Numbered from the stretch's first letter, positions 1 to 11,346 are shown. The stretch: DNA of 64,000 bases from Erinaceus europaeus (GCF_950295315.1 NC_080171.1:114509064-114573063); one strand, 5' to 3'. Notes: generated from the sequence alone by a model not told the origin. A program made the numbers and translations.

Positions 1-242
1 CAAAACTTTGGCCCAGAACCACAAACTCTGAAAGCCAGAAGTGTAAGATTCTATGGAAGACTTAATCTTGCCCGCATCTTAATATTTAAGTCACGTGTGT
101 CCTTAACCAGGTGTATCATTGCCTGACCCTGATAGTTAAGACATTGGCACCCTAACCAAAAACCTAGTCAACGCTAAGAGATAGGGAGCTTGCCTCTGAA
201 ACTATGATGTGGGTAGCAGTGGGACCTGGGCCAGGCCGGTAC

Positions 243-332
243 CTGATCTAACAAATGCAGCCTCTTCACATAGGTTTCCTCCGTGTGCAAAAGCTCCTGG
301 GCAATGTTGAAGAGCTTCTGGGGCTCCGAGCA
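243..332 (-). CDS. FGD3: FGD3 second coding exon (start of DH/RhoGEF domain)
   Basis: This 90-bp exon encodes 30 residues, including AQELLHTEETYVKRLHLLDQ, the first helix of the DH (RhoGEF) domain of the FGD family. FGD proteins are guanine-nucleotide exchange factors that activate the GTPase Cdc42 and remodel actin; they carry DH, PH, FYVE and second PH domains. The peptide matches human FGD3 better than FGD1 or FGD2, by recalled sequence. On the minus strand the exon is preceded by a pyrimidine-rich TTTTCTCCACAG acceptor (AG at 334-333) and followed by CAG|GTACC (GT at 242-241). It begins in phase 0, which fits the phase-0 donor of the exon at 14151-14588, so no exon is missing between them. 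The rest of the DH domain and the downstream domains lie left of the window. Confidence 0.93.
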
Positions 333-492
333 CTGTGGAGAAAAGAAAAGATGTGAGTGTCAGACAGATGCGACAAGCTGGCTGTGCATCAGAGATGACC
401 AGGGTCTCCTAGGGGCAGAAGAGGATCTGTGACATAGGGCTTGGATTCTTCTCTCTAATATTTATTTATTGAATAGAGACAGAGAAATCAGG

Positions 493-604
493 AAGGGGTA
501 GATAGCATAATAGCTATGCAGAGAAACTCTCATGCCTAAGGCCGTGAAGTCCCAAGTTCAATCCCCCTCACCACCATAAGCCAGAGCTGATCAGTGCTCT
601 GGTT
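493..604 (+). repeat. C-type tRNA-derived SINE
   Basis: Type C consensus is GGGGTAGATAGCATAATGG (A-box-like), then CTCATGCCTGAGGCTCCAAA, a B box GGTTCAATCCC and an end CCAGAGCTGAGCAGTGCTCT. This copy is inserted into an older B SINE and seeds the GATA repeat that follows. Confidence 0.8.
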
Positions 605-638
605 GAGATAGATAGATAGAGATAGACAGATAGATAGG
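605..638 (+). repeat. GATA microsatellite
   Basis: Imperfect GATA tetranucleotides (GATAGATAGATAGAGATAGACAGATAGATAG) grown from the tail of the SINE at 493-604. Confidence 0.9.
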
Positions 639-1283
639 AATCAAGAGGGAAGGAGAGACAGAAAGAGAGAGAGACAGAGAAATACCTGCCACGTGCAGCA
701 CTACTTTACCACTCATGAAGCTTCTCCACTACAGGTGGGGACCTGGGGCTTGAACCCAGGTCCTTGTGAATGAGGGATCAGCTCTCATAGATGGAATTGC
801 CTAGGAGGTTTCTAGGATAGGCACAACAGTTCCTACTGATCCAAAAAGCTTCTGAGACTTTGACTGTGAAGCAGCTACAGAGGTATTTAGTATTCCCTTT
901 AGGGTCCCATCCCCCATGCACATTTCACAGCTCAGTGGAAGGACTCTCATCGGGGGACTCCTCCAGCAGGATGGGAACAGAAGGGTAAGCTGTGCATCCA
1001 GTGTTCCAGCTTATCTGGGAATGGCCTGAGGGATTGGCTTTGGTCTCGTAACTTGGAACGCTGACCAGGAACAGAGTTTGAAAACCACTGCACACAGAGA
1101 CCAGGAGGATATTAAAGCTGATGTTCTCCTGGGAAAAGAGAACTTAATGGACTCCACTAAACTGACCCACATATGCATAATGGAAATTCCAGAAAGAGAA
1201 GAAAAAGAAAAGAATAGGTTGCTTATTTGAGGAATTAATGGCTAAACACTTGCAAAATCCAAGAAAAGAATAGAAGTTAAATA

Positions 1284-1605
1284 GGAGCCGAGCAGTGGCA
1301 CGACCAGTAAAGCGCACCAGTCAGCGTGCTCAAGAACCTGGTCCCCATCTACAGGCGGGAAGCCTCACTAGTGGCCCAGCAGGCTTCAGGTATCTCTCTC
1401 TTTCTCTCCCTCCTCTCTCACCCTATTTCTCTCTATTTCTATCATACAAAGGAGGAGGAAGAGGAGAAAGAGGAAGAGGAGAAAAGTGTCTGTTGGGAGT
1501 TGTGAATTCATCATGCATGCACTGAACACCACCAATAGCCCTGGTGGTACTAATAATCATAGTAATAACAACTGGATAAATAAAATAAAAGAAGCTAGAT
1601 AAATT
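1284..1605 (+). repeat. Old diverged SINE with tail module F
   Basis: A diverged SINE head (GGAGCCGAGCAGTGGCACGA) leads into a CT-rich body and a GGAGGAAGAGG purine run. Module F follows (GTGAATTCATCATGCATGCACTGAAC...CCCTGGTGG), a second half shared by many SINEs here. The open frame across 1295-1525 is a by-product of this repeat. Confidence 0.6.
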
Positions 1606-1799
1606 CCAACTAGGATAAATCCAGAAAGAACCACAGTAAGACTCACTATAAAAAAAAAATAGAAAGGAGAATGCAATTATGCATTTAAAGTGCTGAAATT
1701 AAAAAAAAAAAAAAGGTAAACCAAAAGTATTGTATCTAGCAAAGCATTTCTTCATAGCTGTAGAAATTAAGTCTCCATTGCATAAAAGTAAAAAGACAC

Positions 1800-1962
1800 T
1801 GGGTTGGAGGGAGCAGTGTTCAGGCCCTGGAACATGATGAAAGAGGAGGACTTAGAGGAAGTTGAATTGTTATGTGGAAAACTGAGAAATGTTACACATG
1901 TACAAACTATTATATTTTACTGTTGACTGCAAACCGTTAATTCCCCTAATAAGGAAAAAAAT
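1800..1962 (+). repeat. Old L1 3' end
   Basis: The sequence TGTACAAACTATTATATTTTACTG followed by ACCGTTAATTCCCC is a diverged form of the 3' end seen in the younger L1 copies at 7640-7700 and 38390-38460. Only the last ~160 bp are present. Confidence 0.65.
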
Positions 1963-1965
1963 AAC

Positions 1966-2050
1966 AGTTGGGATACAGTGGTGGGAACTGTGTAGAACTA
2001 TACTCCTGTTATCTTACAGTCTTGATAATCATTATTAAATCACTCATAAA
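1966..2050 (+). repeat. 3' module of unclassified family U
   Basis: GGGATACAGTGGTGGGAACTG followed by GTAGAACTATACTCCTGTTA is a diverged copy of the 3' module seen at 33735-33866 and 55760-55855. It ends in AATAA-rich sequence directly before the L1 at 2063. Confidence 0.5.
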
Positions 2051-2069
2051 AATAAGTAAATAAGATTGC

Positions 2070-2116
2070 TTTCTCTCCTCTCCTCTCCTCTCCTCTCCTC
2101 TCCTCTCCTCTCCTCT
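2070..2116 (+). repeat. CTCTC pentamer run in L1 5' UTR
   Basis: About nine TCTCC units sit just inside the 5' end of L1-1. The minus-strand L1 copy has only two or three units at the same place, so the run expanded or is polymorphic between copies. Confidence 0.85.
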
Positions 2117-2203
2117 CGCAGATCAACTAGGAATACCAAAGGAGACCACCCGGGACCGAAACAAGACAGGACTAGAATGACCACAGGAACCCAGTAAATC
2201 ACC

Positions 2204-2205
2204 GA
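2204..2205 (+). other. Exon-exon junction in L1 5' UTR
   Basis: The bases AAATCACCG|AATCTGGAG are contiguous here. In the minus-strand L1 the same two halves are separated by 203 bp beginning GTAAGTAC and ending CTGCCCTCAG (27384 down to 27182). The deletion falls exactly on splice-site boundaries, so this copy probably arose by reverse transcription of a spliced L1 RNA. Confidence 0.85.
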
Positions 2206-2614
2206 ATCTGGAGCAGCGACAGGGAGGGACGCTGGGGGACAGAGATCTAAGCGGGAAAACTCAGGAGAAGACCTATACCTCAGTGGCATAGCTGAGGGGC
2301 TGTGAAAGTCTCTTTGCATAACCACTGGATTATCTCTGCCACACCCTGCTTTATCTCTTGGTCAGGAGTCAGTGATTAAGCTAAGAAACCTATTGATAGT
2401 TTAAAAGCCCTCAGGCTCCCATAGCCTACAGGGAAGGAAAAAAAAAAGAAAGAGGCTTTTAAACCAATGAGCTCCAACTCAGGGATTGAAACAACGTTAA
2501 CTTCCACCACTGTGAACCCTTTAATTAACTTACTTAGACACAAGTCAATCCAGGCAATAGTGATCAATAATTTGAAAAGTACTGATAAAGGGAACTCATA
2601 ACATAATATATAAA

Positions 2615-3588
2615 ATGGTTAAAACAACAAGAAAAAATATTGGAGACTCGAACCAGGACAAGAGTCCAGCTAAAAGTCCTCCAGAGGGTGAAGCACAAAA
2701 TAACGAGTTCAACATCCAAACATTAGCTAAGGAAATAATAACAGGAGTGAGTAAAGAATTTGAAAAAATTGTAATCAGAAATGCAGGAACAACAAATGAG
2801 AATATGGAAGAAAATACTAATTATCTCATGGGTATTAGAGAGCTGAAAGCTGAAATCAATGAGCTAAGAATGCAACTAGCTGAACAAGCTAAAACAGTAT
2901 CAGAGCGGGGCAACAAAATAGATGAACTCCAGAAAACAGTAGAGGGCAGAGAGAATAGAATCAATAAGGCAAAGACAGAATTAGCAAGATTTAGGATGAA
3001 TTAGAGACAACTAAAAAGGAAGTAAGAGATCTCAAAAAGAGATTAATAGATGCTGAAAACAACAACAGAGTCCTATGGGATGACTTCAAAAGAAACAATA
3101 TACGCATTATTGGCATACCAGAGGAAGAAAGAGAAGGAGAGGAAGAAAGCATTCTCCAGGCCATAGTAGCTGAAAATTTCTCTAGTCTAGACAACATCAA
3201 AGACATAAAGATTCAAGAAGCCCAGAGGGTCCCTAACAGAATTAAGCCAGACCTAAAGACACCAAGACATATCATACTTAGAATGGAAAGGAATAAGGAT
3301 AAAGAAAGGATCCTGAATGCTGCAAGAGAAAATCAAAGAGTCACCTACAAAGGAAAACCCTTAAGATTAGCAACAGACTTCTCCATACAAACACTACAGG
3401 CCAGAAGAGAATGGCAAGATATCTATCAAGTGCTCAATGAGAAAGGCTTTCAGCTAAGAATACTATATCCTACTAGACTGTCATTCAGACTAGATGGAAG
3501 CATCAAAACCTTCTCAGACAAGCAACAGCTGAAGGAAGCAACCATCACCAAGCCCGCCCTGAAAGAAGTTCTGAAAGGTCTTCTATAA
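2615..3588 (+). pseudogene. L1-1 ORF1 (frameshifted)
   Basis: L1 ORF1 encodes the RNA-binding trimeric chaperone of the L1 ribonucleoprotein. The frame opens with MVKTTRKNIG, runs through a heptad-rich coiled coil (about residues 45-128) and then shifts by one base near 2990 (stop TAG at 3002-3004). The other frame continues from DELETTKKEV through NNIRIIGIPEEEREGEEES and the RNA-binding C-terminal domain (RILNAARENQRVTYKGKP) to the stop at 3588. The same frameshift is present at the same place in the minus-strand copy. Confidence 0.9.
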
Positions 3589-3644
3589 ACAATCAGACCA
3601 CCACAAATAGGACATATATCAAAACACTCTAAAACTCTACAAGA

Positions 3645-6600
3645 ATGGCGTTAAAATATCTTCAATCTTTGATATCAATAAATGTCAACGGCCTGAATTC
3701 ACCTATTAAAAGACACAGAGTAGGAAGATGGATCAGAAAACACAACCTAACAATATGCTGTCTACAGGAAACCCACCTAACTCAACAAGACAAACACAGA
3801 CTTAAAGTGAAAGGATGGAAAACTATCATACAATCCAATGGCCCAAAAAAAAGGGCAGGAACAGCTATGCTCATATCTGACACGATAGACTTTAAAATAG
3901 ATAAGATTTTAAAAGATAGGAATGGACACTACTTAATGCTCAGAGGATCAGTCAATCAAGAGGACTTAACAATTATTAACATCTATGCACCCAATGAGAA
4001 GCCATCTAAATACATCAAACTTCTACTGAAAGAGCTACAGCAATATATTAACAGTAACACAATCATAGTAGGGGACTTCAACACCCCACTCTCTCAACTT
4101 GAAAGATCATCCAGGCAGAAAATCAATAAAGACATAAGGGAGCTAAATGAAGAGATAGATAAACTAGAACTATTGGACATTTTCAGAGTCATTCATCCCA
4201 AGAAACTGGAATACACATTTTACTCAAATCCACATGGGTCATTCTCAAGGATAGACCATATGTTAGGCCACAAAGACAGCATCAGCCAATTCAAGAGCAT
4301 TGAAATCATCCCAAGCATCTTCTCAGACCACAGTGGAATTAAAGTAACACTTAACAATCAACAAAAGATTGATAACAGTGCCAAAATGTGGAAGCTCAAC
4401 AGTACACTTCCTAACAACTTCTGAGTCAAAGAGGAAATCAAGGAAGAAATCAAAATGTTTCGAGAGTTCAATGAAAATGAAGACACAAGCTATCAAAACA
4501 TTTGGGACACAGCTAAAGCAGTCCTAAGAGGGAAGTTCATAGCTATACAAGCACACATTAGGAAACAAGAAAAGGCACAAATAAACAGCCTGATTGCACA
4601 TCTTAAAGACCTAGAAGAAGAACAACAAAGGAACCCTAAAGCAACCAGAAGGACAGAAATCACTAAAGTTAGGGCAGAAATCAATAACATTGAGAATAGG
4701 AAAACCATACAAAAGATCAACGAAAGTAAATGTTGGTTCTTCAAAAGAGTAAACAAAATCGACAAACCTTTAGCCAGACTCACAAAACAAAAAAGGGAGA
4801 AGACCCAAATAAATCGGATAGTAAATGAAAGAGGAGATATCACAACAGACACTGCAGAAATTCAACATATCATGCGAGGCTTCTATGAACAACTATATGC
4901 CACCAAGCTAGAGAACCTGGAAGAAATGGACGATTTCCTAGATACCTACCAACTTCCAAAACTAAGTAAAGAGGAAGTGGATAACTTGAACAGGCCCATC
5001 ACAGCTAATTAAATTGAAACAGTTATCAAAAATCTCCCCCAAAATAAAAGTCCTGGACCAGATGGCTTTACAAATGAATTCTGCAAAACCTTCAAAGAAG
5101 AACTAATACCTCTACTTTTAAAAGTCTTCCAGAAGATTAAAGACACTGGAATACTCCCTGCCAGTTTCTATGAAGCCAACATCACCCTGATACCAAAAGC
5201 AGACAGGGACACAACCAAAAAAGAAAACTACAGACCAATATCTCTGATGAACATAGATGCGAAAATATTGAACAAAATTCTAGCCAACCGGATACAGCAG
5301 TATATCAAAAAGATTGTTCATCATGACCAAGTGGGGTTTATCCCAGGCATGCAAGGTTGGTTTAATATACGTAAGTCAATCAATGTGATCCACTACATCA
5401 ACAAAAGCAAGACCAAAAACCACATGGTCATATCAATAGATGCAGAGAAAGCCTTTGACAAAATACAACATCCCTTTATGATCAAAACACTACAAAAAAT
5501 GGGAATAGATGGAAAATTCCTGAAGATAGTGGAGCCTATATATAGCAAACCTACAGCCAACATCATACTCAATGGTGAAAAACTGGAAGCATTTCCACTC
5601 AGATCAGGTACTAGACAGGGCTGCCCACTATCACCATTCCTATTCAACATAGTGTTGGAAGTTCTTGCCATAGCAATCAGGCAGGAGCAAGGAATTAAAG
5701 GCATACAGATTGGAAGAGAAGAAGTCAAACTCTCCTTATTTGCAGATGACATGACAGTATATATGGAAAAACCTAAGGAATCCAGCAAGAAGCTTTTGGA
5801 AATCATCAGGCAATACAGTAAGGTGTCAGGCTACAAAATTAACATTCAAAAGTCAGTGGCATTCCTCTATGCAAACACTAAGTTAGAAAAAATTGAAATC
5901 CAGAAATCAGTTCCTTTTACTATAGCAACAAAAACAATAAAATATCTAGGAGTAAACCTAACCAAAGAAGTGAAAGACTTGTATACTGAAAATTATGAGT
6001 CACTACTCAAAGAAATTGAAAAAGACACAAAGAAGTAGAAAGATATTCCATGTTCATGGGTTGGAAGAATTAACATCATCAAAATGAATATATTACCCAG
6101 AACCATCTACAAATTTAATGCTATCCCTATCAAGATCCCAAGCACATTTTTTAGAAGAATAGAACAAATGCTACAAATGTTTATCTGGAACCAGAAAAGA
6201 CCTAGAATTGCCAAAACAATCTTTTGAAAAAAGAACAGAACTGGAGGCATCACACTCCCAGATCTCAAACTGTATTATAGGGCCATTGTCATCAAAACTG
6301 CTTGGTACTGGAACATGAACAGACACACTGACCAGTGGAATAGAATTGAGAGCCCAGAAATGAGGCCCCATATCTATGGACATCTAATCTTTGACAAAGG
6401 GGCCCAGACTATTACATGGGGAAAGCAGAGTCTCTTCAACAAATGGTGTTGGAAACAGTGGGTTGAAACATGCAGAAGAATGAAACTGAATCACTGTATT
6501 TCACTGAATACAAAAGTAAATTCCAAGTGGATCAAGGACTTGGATGTTAGACCACAAACTATCAGATACTTAGAGGAAAATATTGGCAGAACTCTTTTCC

Positions 6601-7469
6601 GCATAAATTTCAAAGACATTTTCAATGAAACGAATCCAATTACAAAGAAGACTAAGGCAAGTATAAACCTATGGGACTACATCAAATTAAAAAGCTTCTT
6701 CACAGCAAAAGAAACCACTACCCAAACCAAGAGACCCCTCACAGAATGGGAGAAGATCTTTACATGTCATACATCAGATAAGAGTTTAATAACCAACATA
6801 TATAAAGAGCTTGCCAGACTCAACAACAAGACAACAAATAACCCCATCCAAAAATGGGGGGAGGACTTGGACAGAATATTCACCACAGAAGAGATCCAAA
6901 AGGCTGAGAAACACATGAAAAAATGCTCCAAGTCTCTGATTGTCAGAGAAATGCAAATCAAGACAACAATGAGATACCACTTCACTCCTGTGAGAATGTC
7001 ATACATCAGAAAAGGTAACAGCAGCAAATGCTGGAGAGGGTGTGGGGTCAAAGGAACCCTCCTGCACTGCTGGTGGGAATGTCAATTGGTCCAACCTCTG
7101 TGGAAAACAGTCTGGAGAACTCTCAGAAGGCTAGAAATGGACCTACCCTATGACCCTGCAATTCCTCTCCTGGGGATATATTCTAAGGAACCCATCACAG
7201 CCATCCAAAAAGATCTGTGTACACATATGTTCTTGGCAGCACAATTTGTAATAGCCAAAACCTGGAAGCAACCCAGGTGTCCAACAACAGATGAGTGACT
7301 GAGCAAGTTGTGGTATATATACACAATGGAATACTACTCAGCTGTAAAAAATGGTGACTTCACCATTTTCAGCCAATCTTGGATGGACCTTGAAAAAATC
7401 ATGTTGAGTGAAATAAGTCAGAAACAGAAGGATGAATATGGGATGATCTCATTCTCAGGCCAAAGTTGA
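3645..7469 (+). pseudogene. L1-1 ORF2 (endonuclease/reverse transcriptase, interrupted)
   Basis: One reading frame of 1275 codons runs from ATG 3645 to TGA 7467-7469. It encodes an apurinic-like endonuclease (ISINVNGLNSPIKRHRV, CCLQETH), a Z region (SPGPDGF), reverse transcriptase with FADDM at the catalytic site, and a C-terminal cysteine motif (CWRGCG...LLHCWWEC). It is broken by TGA 4422-4424 (expected Trp), TAA 5010-5012 (expected Glu), TAG 6036-6038 (expected Trp), TGA around 6226 and TGA 7296-7298. The first three are shared with the other full-length copy. Without the stops the length is normal for mammalian L1 ORF2. Confidence 0.93.
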
Positions 7470-7977
7470 AAAACAAGATCAGAAAAGAAAACACAAGTAG
7501 AATCTGAAATGGAATTGGCATATTGTACCAAAGTAAAAGACTCTGGGGTGGGTGGGTGGGGAGAATACAGGTCCATGAAGGATGATAAATGACATAGTGG
7601 GGGTTGTATTGTTAAATGGGAAACTGGGGAATGTCATGCATGTACAAACTATTGTATTTACTATTGAATGTAAAACATTAATTCCCCAATATAGAAATAA
7701 ATTTAAAAAAATAATAAGAAAATAAAAGAAATTAAGACTCCTACAATTAAAAAGAAATAATTCTTTACCACTAGACTTTCCCCCTTAATTCTAAATGCCT
7801 AAAAATGCTAAAGAAAGTCATTCAGAAATGGTGGACAGCACATGAAGCTATACAAAAACATGGTTCTCTAGCAATAGTAAATGCTGGAACAAATATGGTG
7901 ACCTATGCTATGGTTTATAGGGACTTTTTGTATATCTGTATATTGTGACTTTCTGTATATGTAATTGAAATGGCAGA

Positions 7978-8112
7978 AACATTTTTAAATATAAAGCAGA
8001 ATTTTTTTATATTAGTGATTTACAAAATAACAAGTACAATTCTACACCATTCCCACAACCAGAGTTCTGTGTCCCCATTCTCTCCACTGGAAACTGAAGT
8101 GCTTCTCCAAAA
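7978..8112 (-). repeat. 3' module of family U
   Basis: On the minus strand this reads ACAGAACTCTGGTTGTGGGA then ATGGTGTAGAATTGTACTTG and an AT-rich end, matching the 3' module of the unclassified family at 31497 and 33735. Confidence 0.5.
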
Positions 8113-8134
8113 GCCATATGTATATCACATCTCT

Positions 8135-8268
8135 CTTTTTTTTATTATTTTTTTAACCAGAGCACTGCTCAGCTCTGACTAATGGTGGTGTGGGGGACTG
8201 AACCTGGGACTTTGGACCCTCAGGCATGAAAATCTGTTAGCATAACCATTATGCTATCTCACCCAACT
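8135..8268 (-). repeat. C-type SINE
   Basis: Minus-strand C SINE with B box, CCTGAGGGTCC core and AGCTGAGCAGTGCTCTGG end; a poly-T marks its A tail at the left. Confidence 0.8.
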
Positions 8269-8276
8269 ATAAATCT

Positions 8277-8546
8277 TTTTTCTTTTTTGTCTCCAGTGTT
8301 CCCGCTGGAAGGTGGTGGGATACTATGAATACTCTGCTCCTGATGGCCTTTTTTTTGTTTGTTTTTCATTTTATTGACTAGGACAGAGAGAAATTGAGAG
8401 GGGAGGAGACTAAGAGGGAGAGAGAAAGACACCTGCAGACCTGCTTCACAGCTTGTGAAGTGTCCCTGCAGCAAGTGCGGTGCAGGGGCTAGAACCCAGA
8501 TCCTGGTGCAGGTCCTCGAGCATAGTACTATGCACACCCAGGCCCT
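8277..8546 (-). repeat. A-type SINE with module F
   Basis: Minus-strand SINE with CACCTGCAGACCTGCTTCAC, a diverged B box and an F-like module at its tail (8290-8350). The 92-codon open frame across it is repeat-derived. Confidence 0.75.
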
Positions 8547-8784
8547 AAACTATAAATCTTAGCTGATAGGTATCCGACATACAAATCTACGTACATGATA
8601 GCATAGAGGGTGAAAAATAAAGGAGGAAAGTTCATGTGTGAATCAAGCAGGCTGTTAAGAGTTCAAAATAGGCCACTATAATTCTAAAGAATTTCATATA
8701 GTTGCAATGGTAACCTTGCTTATAAACTTTGCACAAAAAGGAATGAGATCGAAATCAAAGAACATCATTAGAAAAAGCAATGAG

Positions 8785-8965
8785 ACAGGACCAGCAAAAC
8801 AGTTCCTTTGCATAGTGCATTGCTTTGCCATATAAGCCACCCAGCTTCAAGTCTGGCCCTCACCACATTGAAGGAAGCTTTAGCGTTGTGGCTTCTTCCC
8901 CTTCCCCTAGTTCCTCTCCCCACACCCAACCCACCCCTCACCCCACCTTAAAAATAATAAAGGGT
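8785..8965 (+). repeat. E-type SINE
   Basis: A further tRNA-like SINE type. It has a head AGTGCATTGCTTTGCCATAT, a B-box-like TTCAAGTCTGGCCC, then CCACATTGAAGGAAGCTTTA and a CT-rich tail. Other copies lie at 44935, 54109 and 55862. Confidence 0.55.
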
Positions 8966-9012
8966 AAGAAGCAAGAAAGAAAAAACCCAGAAGGACATAA
9001 AGAATACAATGA

Positions 9013-9290
9013 AGGGAGTCGGGGGGGTGGATAGCACAGCGGGCTAAGCGCACGTGACACAAAGCACAAGGACCGGCCTAAGGATCCCGGTTCAAGCCCC
9101 CAGCTCCCCCACCTGCAGGGCAGTCGCTTCACAGGCGGTAAAGCAGGTCTGGAGGTGTCTGCTCCTGTCTATCTTTCTCTCCCCCTCTCTGTCTTCCCTT
9201 CCTCACTCAATTTCTCTCTGTCCTGTCCAATAACAACAGTAACAACAGAAACAACAACAACAAAATGGGGGAAAAAAACTAAGTAAATAT
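9013..9290 (+). repeat. A-type ERI SINE
   Basis: Full-length A SINE: head GGGAGTCGGGGGGGTGGATA, TAGCACAGCGGGCTAAGCGC (A box), GGTTCAAGCC (B box), CACCTGCAGG core, CT-rich body and AACAACAG tail. Confidence 0.9.
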
Positions 9291-9642
9291 AAACATAGCA
9301 CACTTTAAAACAAAAGTCAAAGAAACTAGGAAATACCTTGAGAGAAAGAGAAATGAAAACAAACTCGGACTGTAGCAAAGCAGGCAAAAAATGGAAGATG
9401 TAAATTAAAAGGGAAGAAAAGATCTCAAATCAACAACCTAGCTTTATACCTCAAGAAACTAGCTAAAAAAGCAAACTGAACCCTAAGCAGTCAGAGGGAA
9501 GGAAGTCAAAAAGATTAGAGCAGAGATAAATCGACAAGAGAATAGAAATCGACAAGAGAGTAGAAAAACAACGGAAAAAAATAAGCAAAACTAGGGTTGG
9601 TTTCTGATAAAATCAACAAGATTGACAAAAAAAAAAAAGGGC

Positions 9643-9736
9643 CTTTTTTTTTTTTTTTAACACCAGAGCACTGCCCAGCTCTGGCTTATGGTGATGCGGG
9701 GGATTGAACCTGGGACTTCAGCGCCTCAGGCATGAG
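9643..9736 (-). repeat. C-type SINE inside ancient L1
   Basis: A minus-strand C SINE with poly-T at the left, flanked by similar AAAAAGGGCC / AAAAGTGCC sequences that look like its target-site duplication. Confidence 0.75.
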
Positions 9737-10091
9737 AAAAGTGCCTTTTTATTCCTTAGCAAGACTAAGAAAAATAACAGAAATGACTAAAACAGGAAAT
9801 GAAAGAGGGGGTGTTACAACTAATACAACATAAACAAAAAGAATCATCATAGGCTACTATGAATAACTGCACATCAACCAATTGAATAGCCTGGGAGAAA
9901 TGGATAAATTCCTAGACATTTAACCTACCAAGAATCATTATAAAACAAGAACCAAAAATAAAAACCATGAAGACCAGAAGTCTGAAAAGAACAATAATGA
10001 GTAAGGAGGTTGACTAGACAATTGAAAAACAATTCTCTAAAAAAAAAAAAAAAAATCAAGACTAGGTGATATTGTTAGAAACTGATATTGG

Positions 10092-10563
10092 TGGCTGGTC
10101 GTAGCCATGGGATCTCCAGCTACCTGTGAGAGTAACCTGGAGAGACTCTGAGAGCACAGGGCAGCCTAATCCCTGTCGCTACCACTCAACTTTGCTATAT
10201 TTCAGAAGCGAGCCTTTGATGCCTTTCTCTTGGGTTGTCACCAGTTTAGAATGCCTGTAAGAAATTTTGACTTATTCAGCAGGTTTCCTGGCAGTGTCAA
10301 TACTGAAGCTTGTGTCAGAGACCAGTTGCTGGAGTTCTGCTTTTTAGTAAGATCTGTTACCAGGAAAGCTGTCCTCATCTGCTCCTAGGATGTGATCGGT
10401 GTTACAGAGAAGGAGAATCAAGAGGAACCGCACTGAGACGAGGGCAGGTGTGGCAGGGGCTACAATGGCCAGAGTCTGGAGGTTTGAAGATGGATGCCAA
10501 GCATCCCATCATTCTCTGGTGTTGATAAAAGTAAAATATTTTTAAAGGTTTTTTTTTTAAAAA
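10092..10563 (+). pseudogene. Probable retrocopy of an unidentified transcript
   Basis: About 470 bp of non-repeat, moderately GC-rich sequence is flanked by near-identical 15-16-bp direct repeats (AGAAACTGATATTGG at 10077 and AGAAAATTGATATTGG at 10564). It ends in AAAGTAAAATATTTTTAAAGG and an A/T-rich tail. One frame reads KRAFDAFLLGCHQFRMPVRN and continues about 40 residues to a TAG. I do not recognise the protein. A processed pseudogene is likely; a piece of an unknown repeat is the alternative. Confidence 0.45.
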
Positions 10564-10579
10564 AGAAAATTGATATTGG

Positions 10580-10774
10580 GGAGTGACCAGTGGTTGTCCA
10601 CCTGTTGCAATGCAAAAGGACCGGACTTAAGCAACCCCCTCACAGGGGCAAGTTTCATGGGTGGTGAAGCAGTGCTGCTGGTGTCTCTCTGTCTCTCTTC
10701 CTATCTTTCTCTCCACTCCTGATATCTGGCTGTCTCTATCAAATAAATAAAGAAAAGAAAAATTAAAAAAAAAA
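10580..10774 (+). repeat. B-type SINE
   Basis: Diverged B SINE (head GGAGTGACCAGTGGTTGTCC, tail CTGTCTCTATCAAATAAATA) bounded by copies of the AAAATTRATATTGG direct repeat. Confidence 0.75.
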
Positions 10775-10790
10775 AGAAAATTAATATTGG

Positions 10791-10993
10791 GGCCAGGTGG
10801 TGGCACACCTGGTTAAGTGAACACATTACAGTGCACAAGGACCCGGGTTCAAGCCCCTCGTCCTCACCTGCAGGGGAAAACTTCACAAATGGGGAAGCAG
10901 GGCTACAGATGTCTGTCTCTTTCTCTCTCTAACCCCTCCCCCTCCTCTCAATTTCTCTCTGTCTCTACACAGTAATAAAGAAAGGAAGAAAAA

Positions 10994-11033
<40 letters not shown>

Positions 11034-11035
11034 AA
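10791..11035 (+). repeat. B-type SINE with AAAG tail
   Basis: B SINE starting GGCCAGGTGGTGGCACACCT with B box GGGTTCAAGCCCC. Its tail has grown into about 13 AAAG units (10982-11034). It is flanked by AAAATTAATAT-type repeats. Confidence 0.85.
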
Positions 11036-11346
11036 CTTTTAAAATTAATATCAGTCTTTCTCAATGCTTTCCAAAACTGAAGAGGAGAAAACAGCTCCTA
11101 GTTCATTTCCTGAAGCAACATTACCCTGATACCAAAGTCAAACCAAAACACTGCCATAAATGGAAACAATAGCCAGTATCTCTGGTCAGTGCTGGTATAA
11201 TAATCCTCAACAAAACACAAATAAGTTGAACCTAACAGCCTGTTGTGATAATTATGATCACATAAATGCAAAAACTGCTTAAAATCTGAAAGTCAGTGTA
11301 ATACACCACATTAAGAAAGTGTAGGAAAAAATAGTATATGGTAGAG

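Larger units (their letters stand above)
459..772 (-). repeat. B-type tRNA-derived SINE, interrupted
   Basis: Read on the minus strand this is the second common hedgehog SINE type (type B): a tRNA-like head with a B box GGTTCAAGCCCC, a CACCTGNAGGGG-like core, then a CT-rich body and an A-rich tail. It is 5' truncated. A type C SINE at 493-604 and a GATA microsatellite split the body from the tail. Confidence 0.7.
2063..7715 (+). mobile_element. Near-full-length LINE-1, spliced 5' UTR, dead ORFs (L1-1)
   Basis: This plus-strand L1 has a 5' UTR, ORF1, ORF2 and a 3' UTR ending near TTAATTCCCCAATATAG plus an A-rich tail. It starts within a CTTTCTCTCCTCTCC run that also occurs in the 5' UTR of the second copy (21675-27531), and lacks about 30 bp found at that copy's 5' end. 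Its CTCTC pentamer run (about 2070-2116) is expanded. Its 5' UTR lacks exactly the 203-bp GT-AG segment kept in the other copy (junction 2204/2205). ORF1 carries a frameshift and ORF2 several stops, three of them shared with the other copy. The flanks are too A-rich for a clear target-site duplication. Confidence 0.95.

Noticed and set aside
4493..4852. Antisense frames inside both L1 copies (for example 5393-5806, 24537-24896)
   Set aside because: Shadow frames of ORF2 on the opposite strand, identical in both copies and without motifs.
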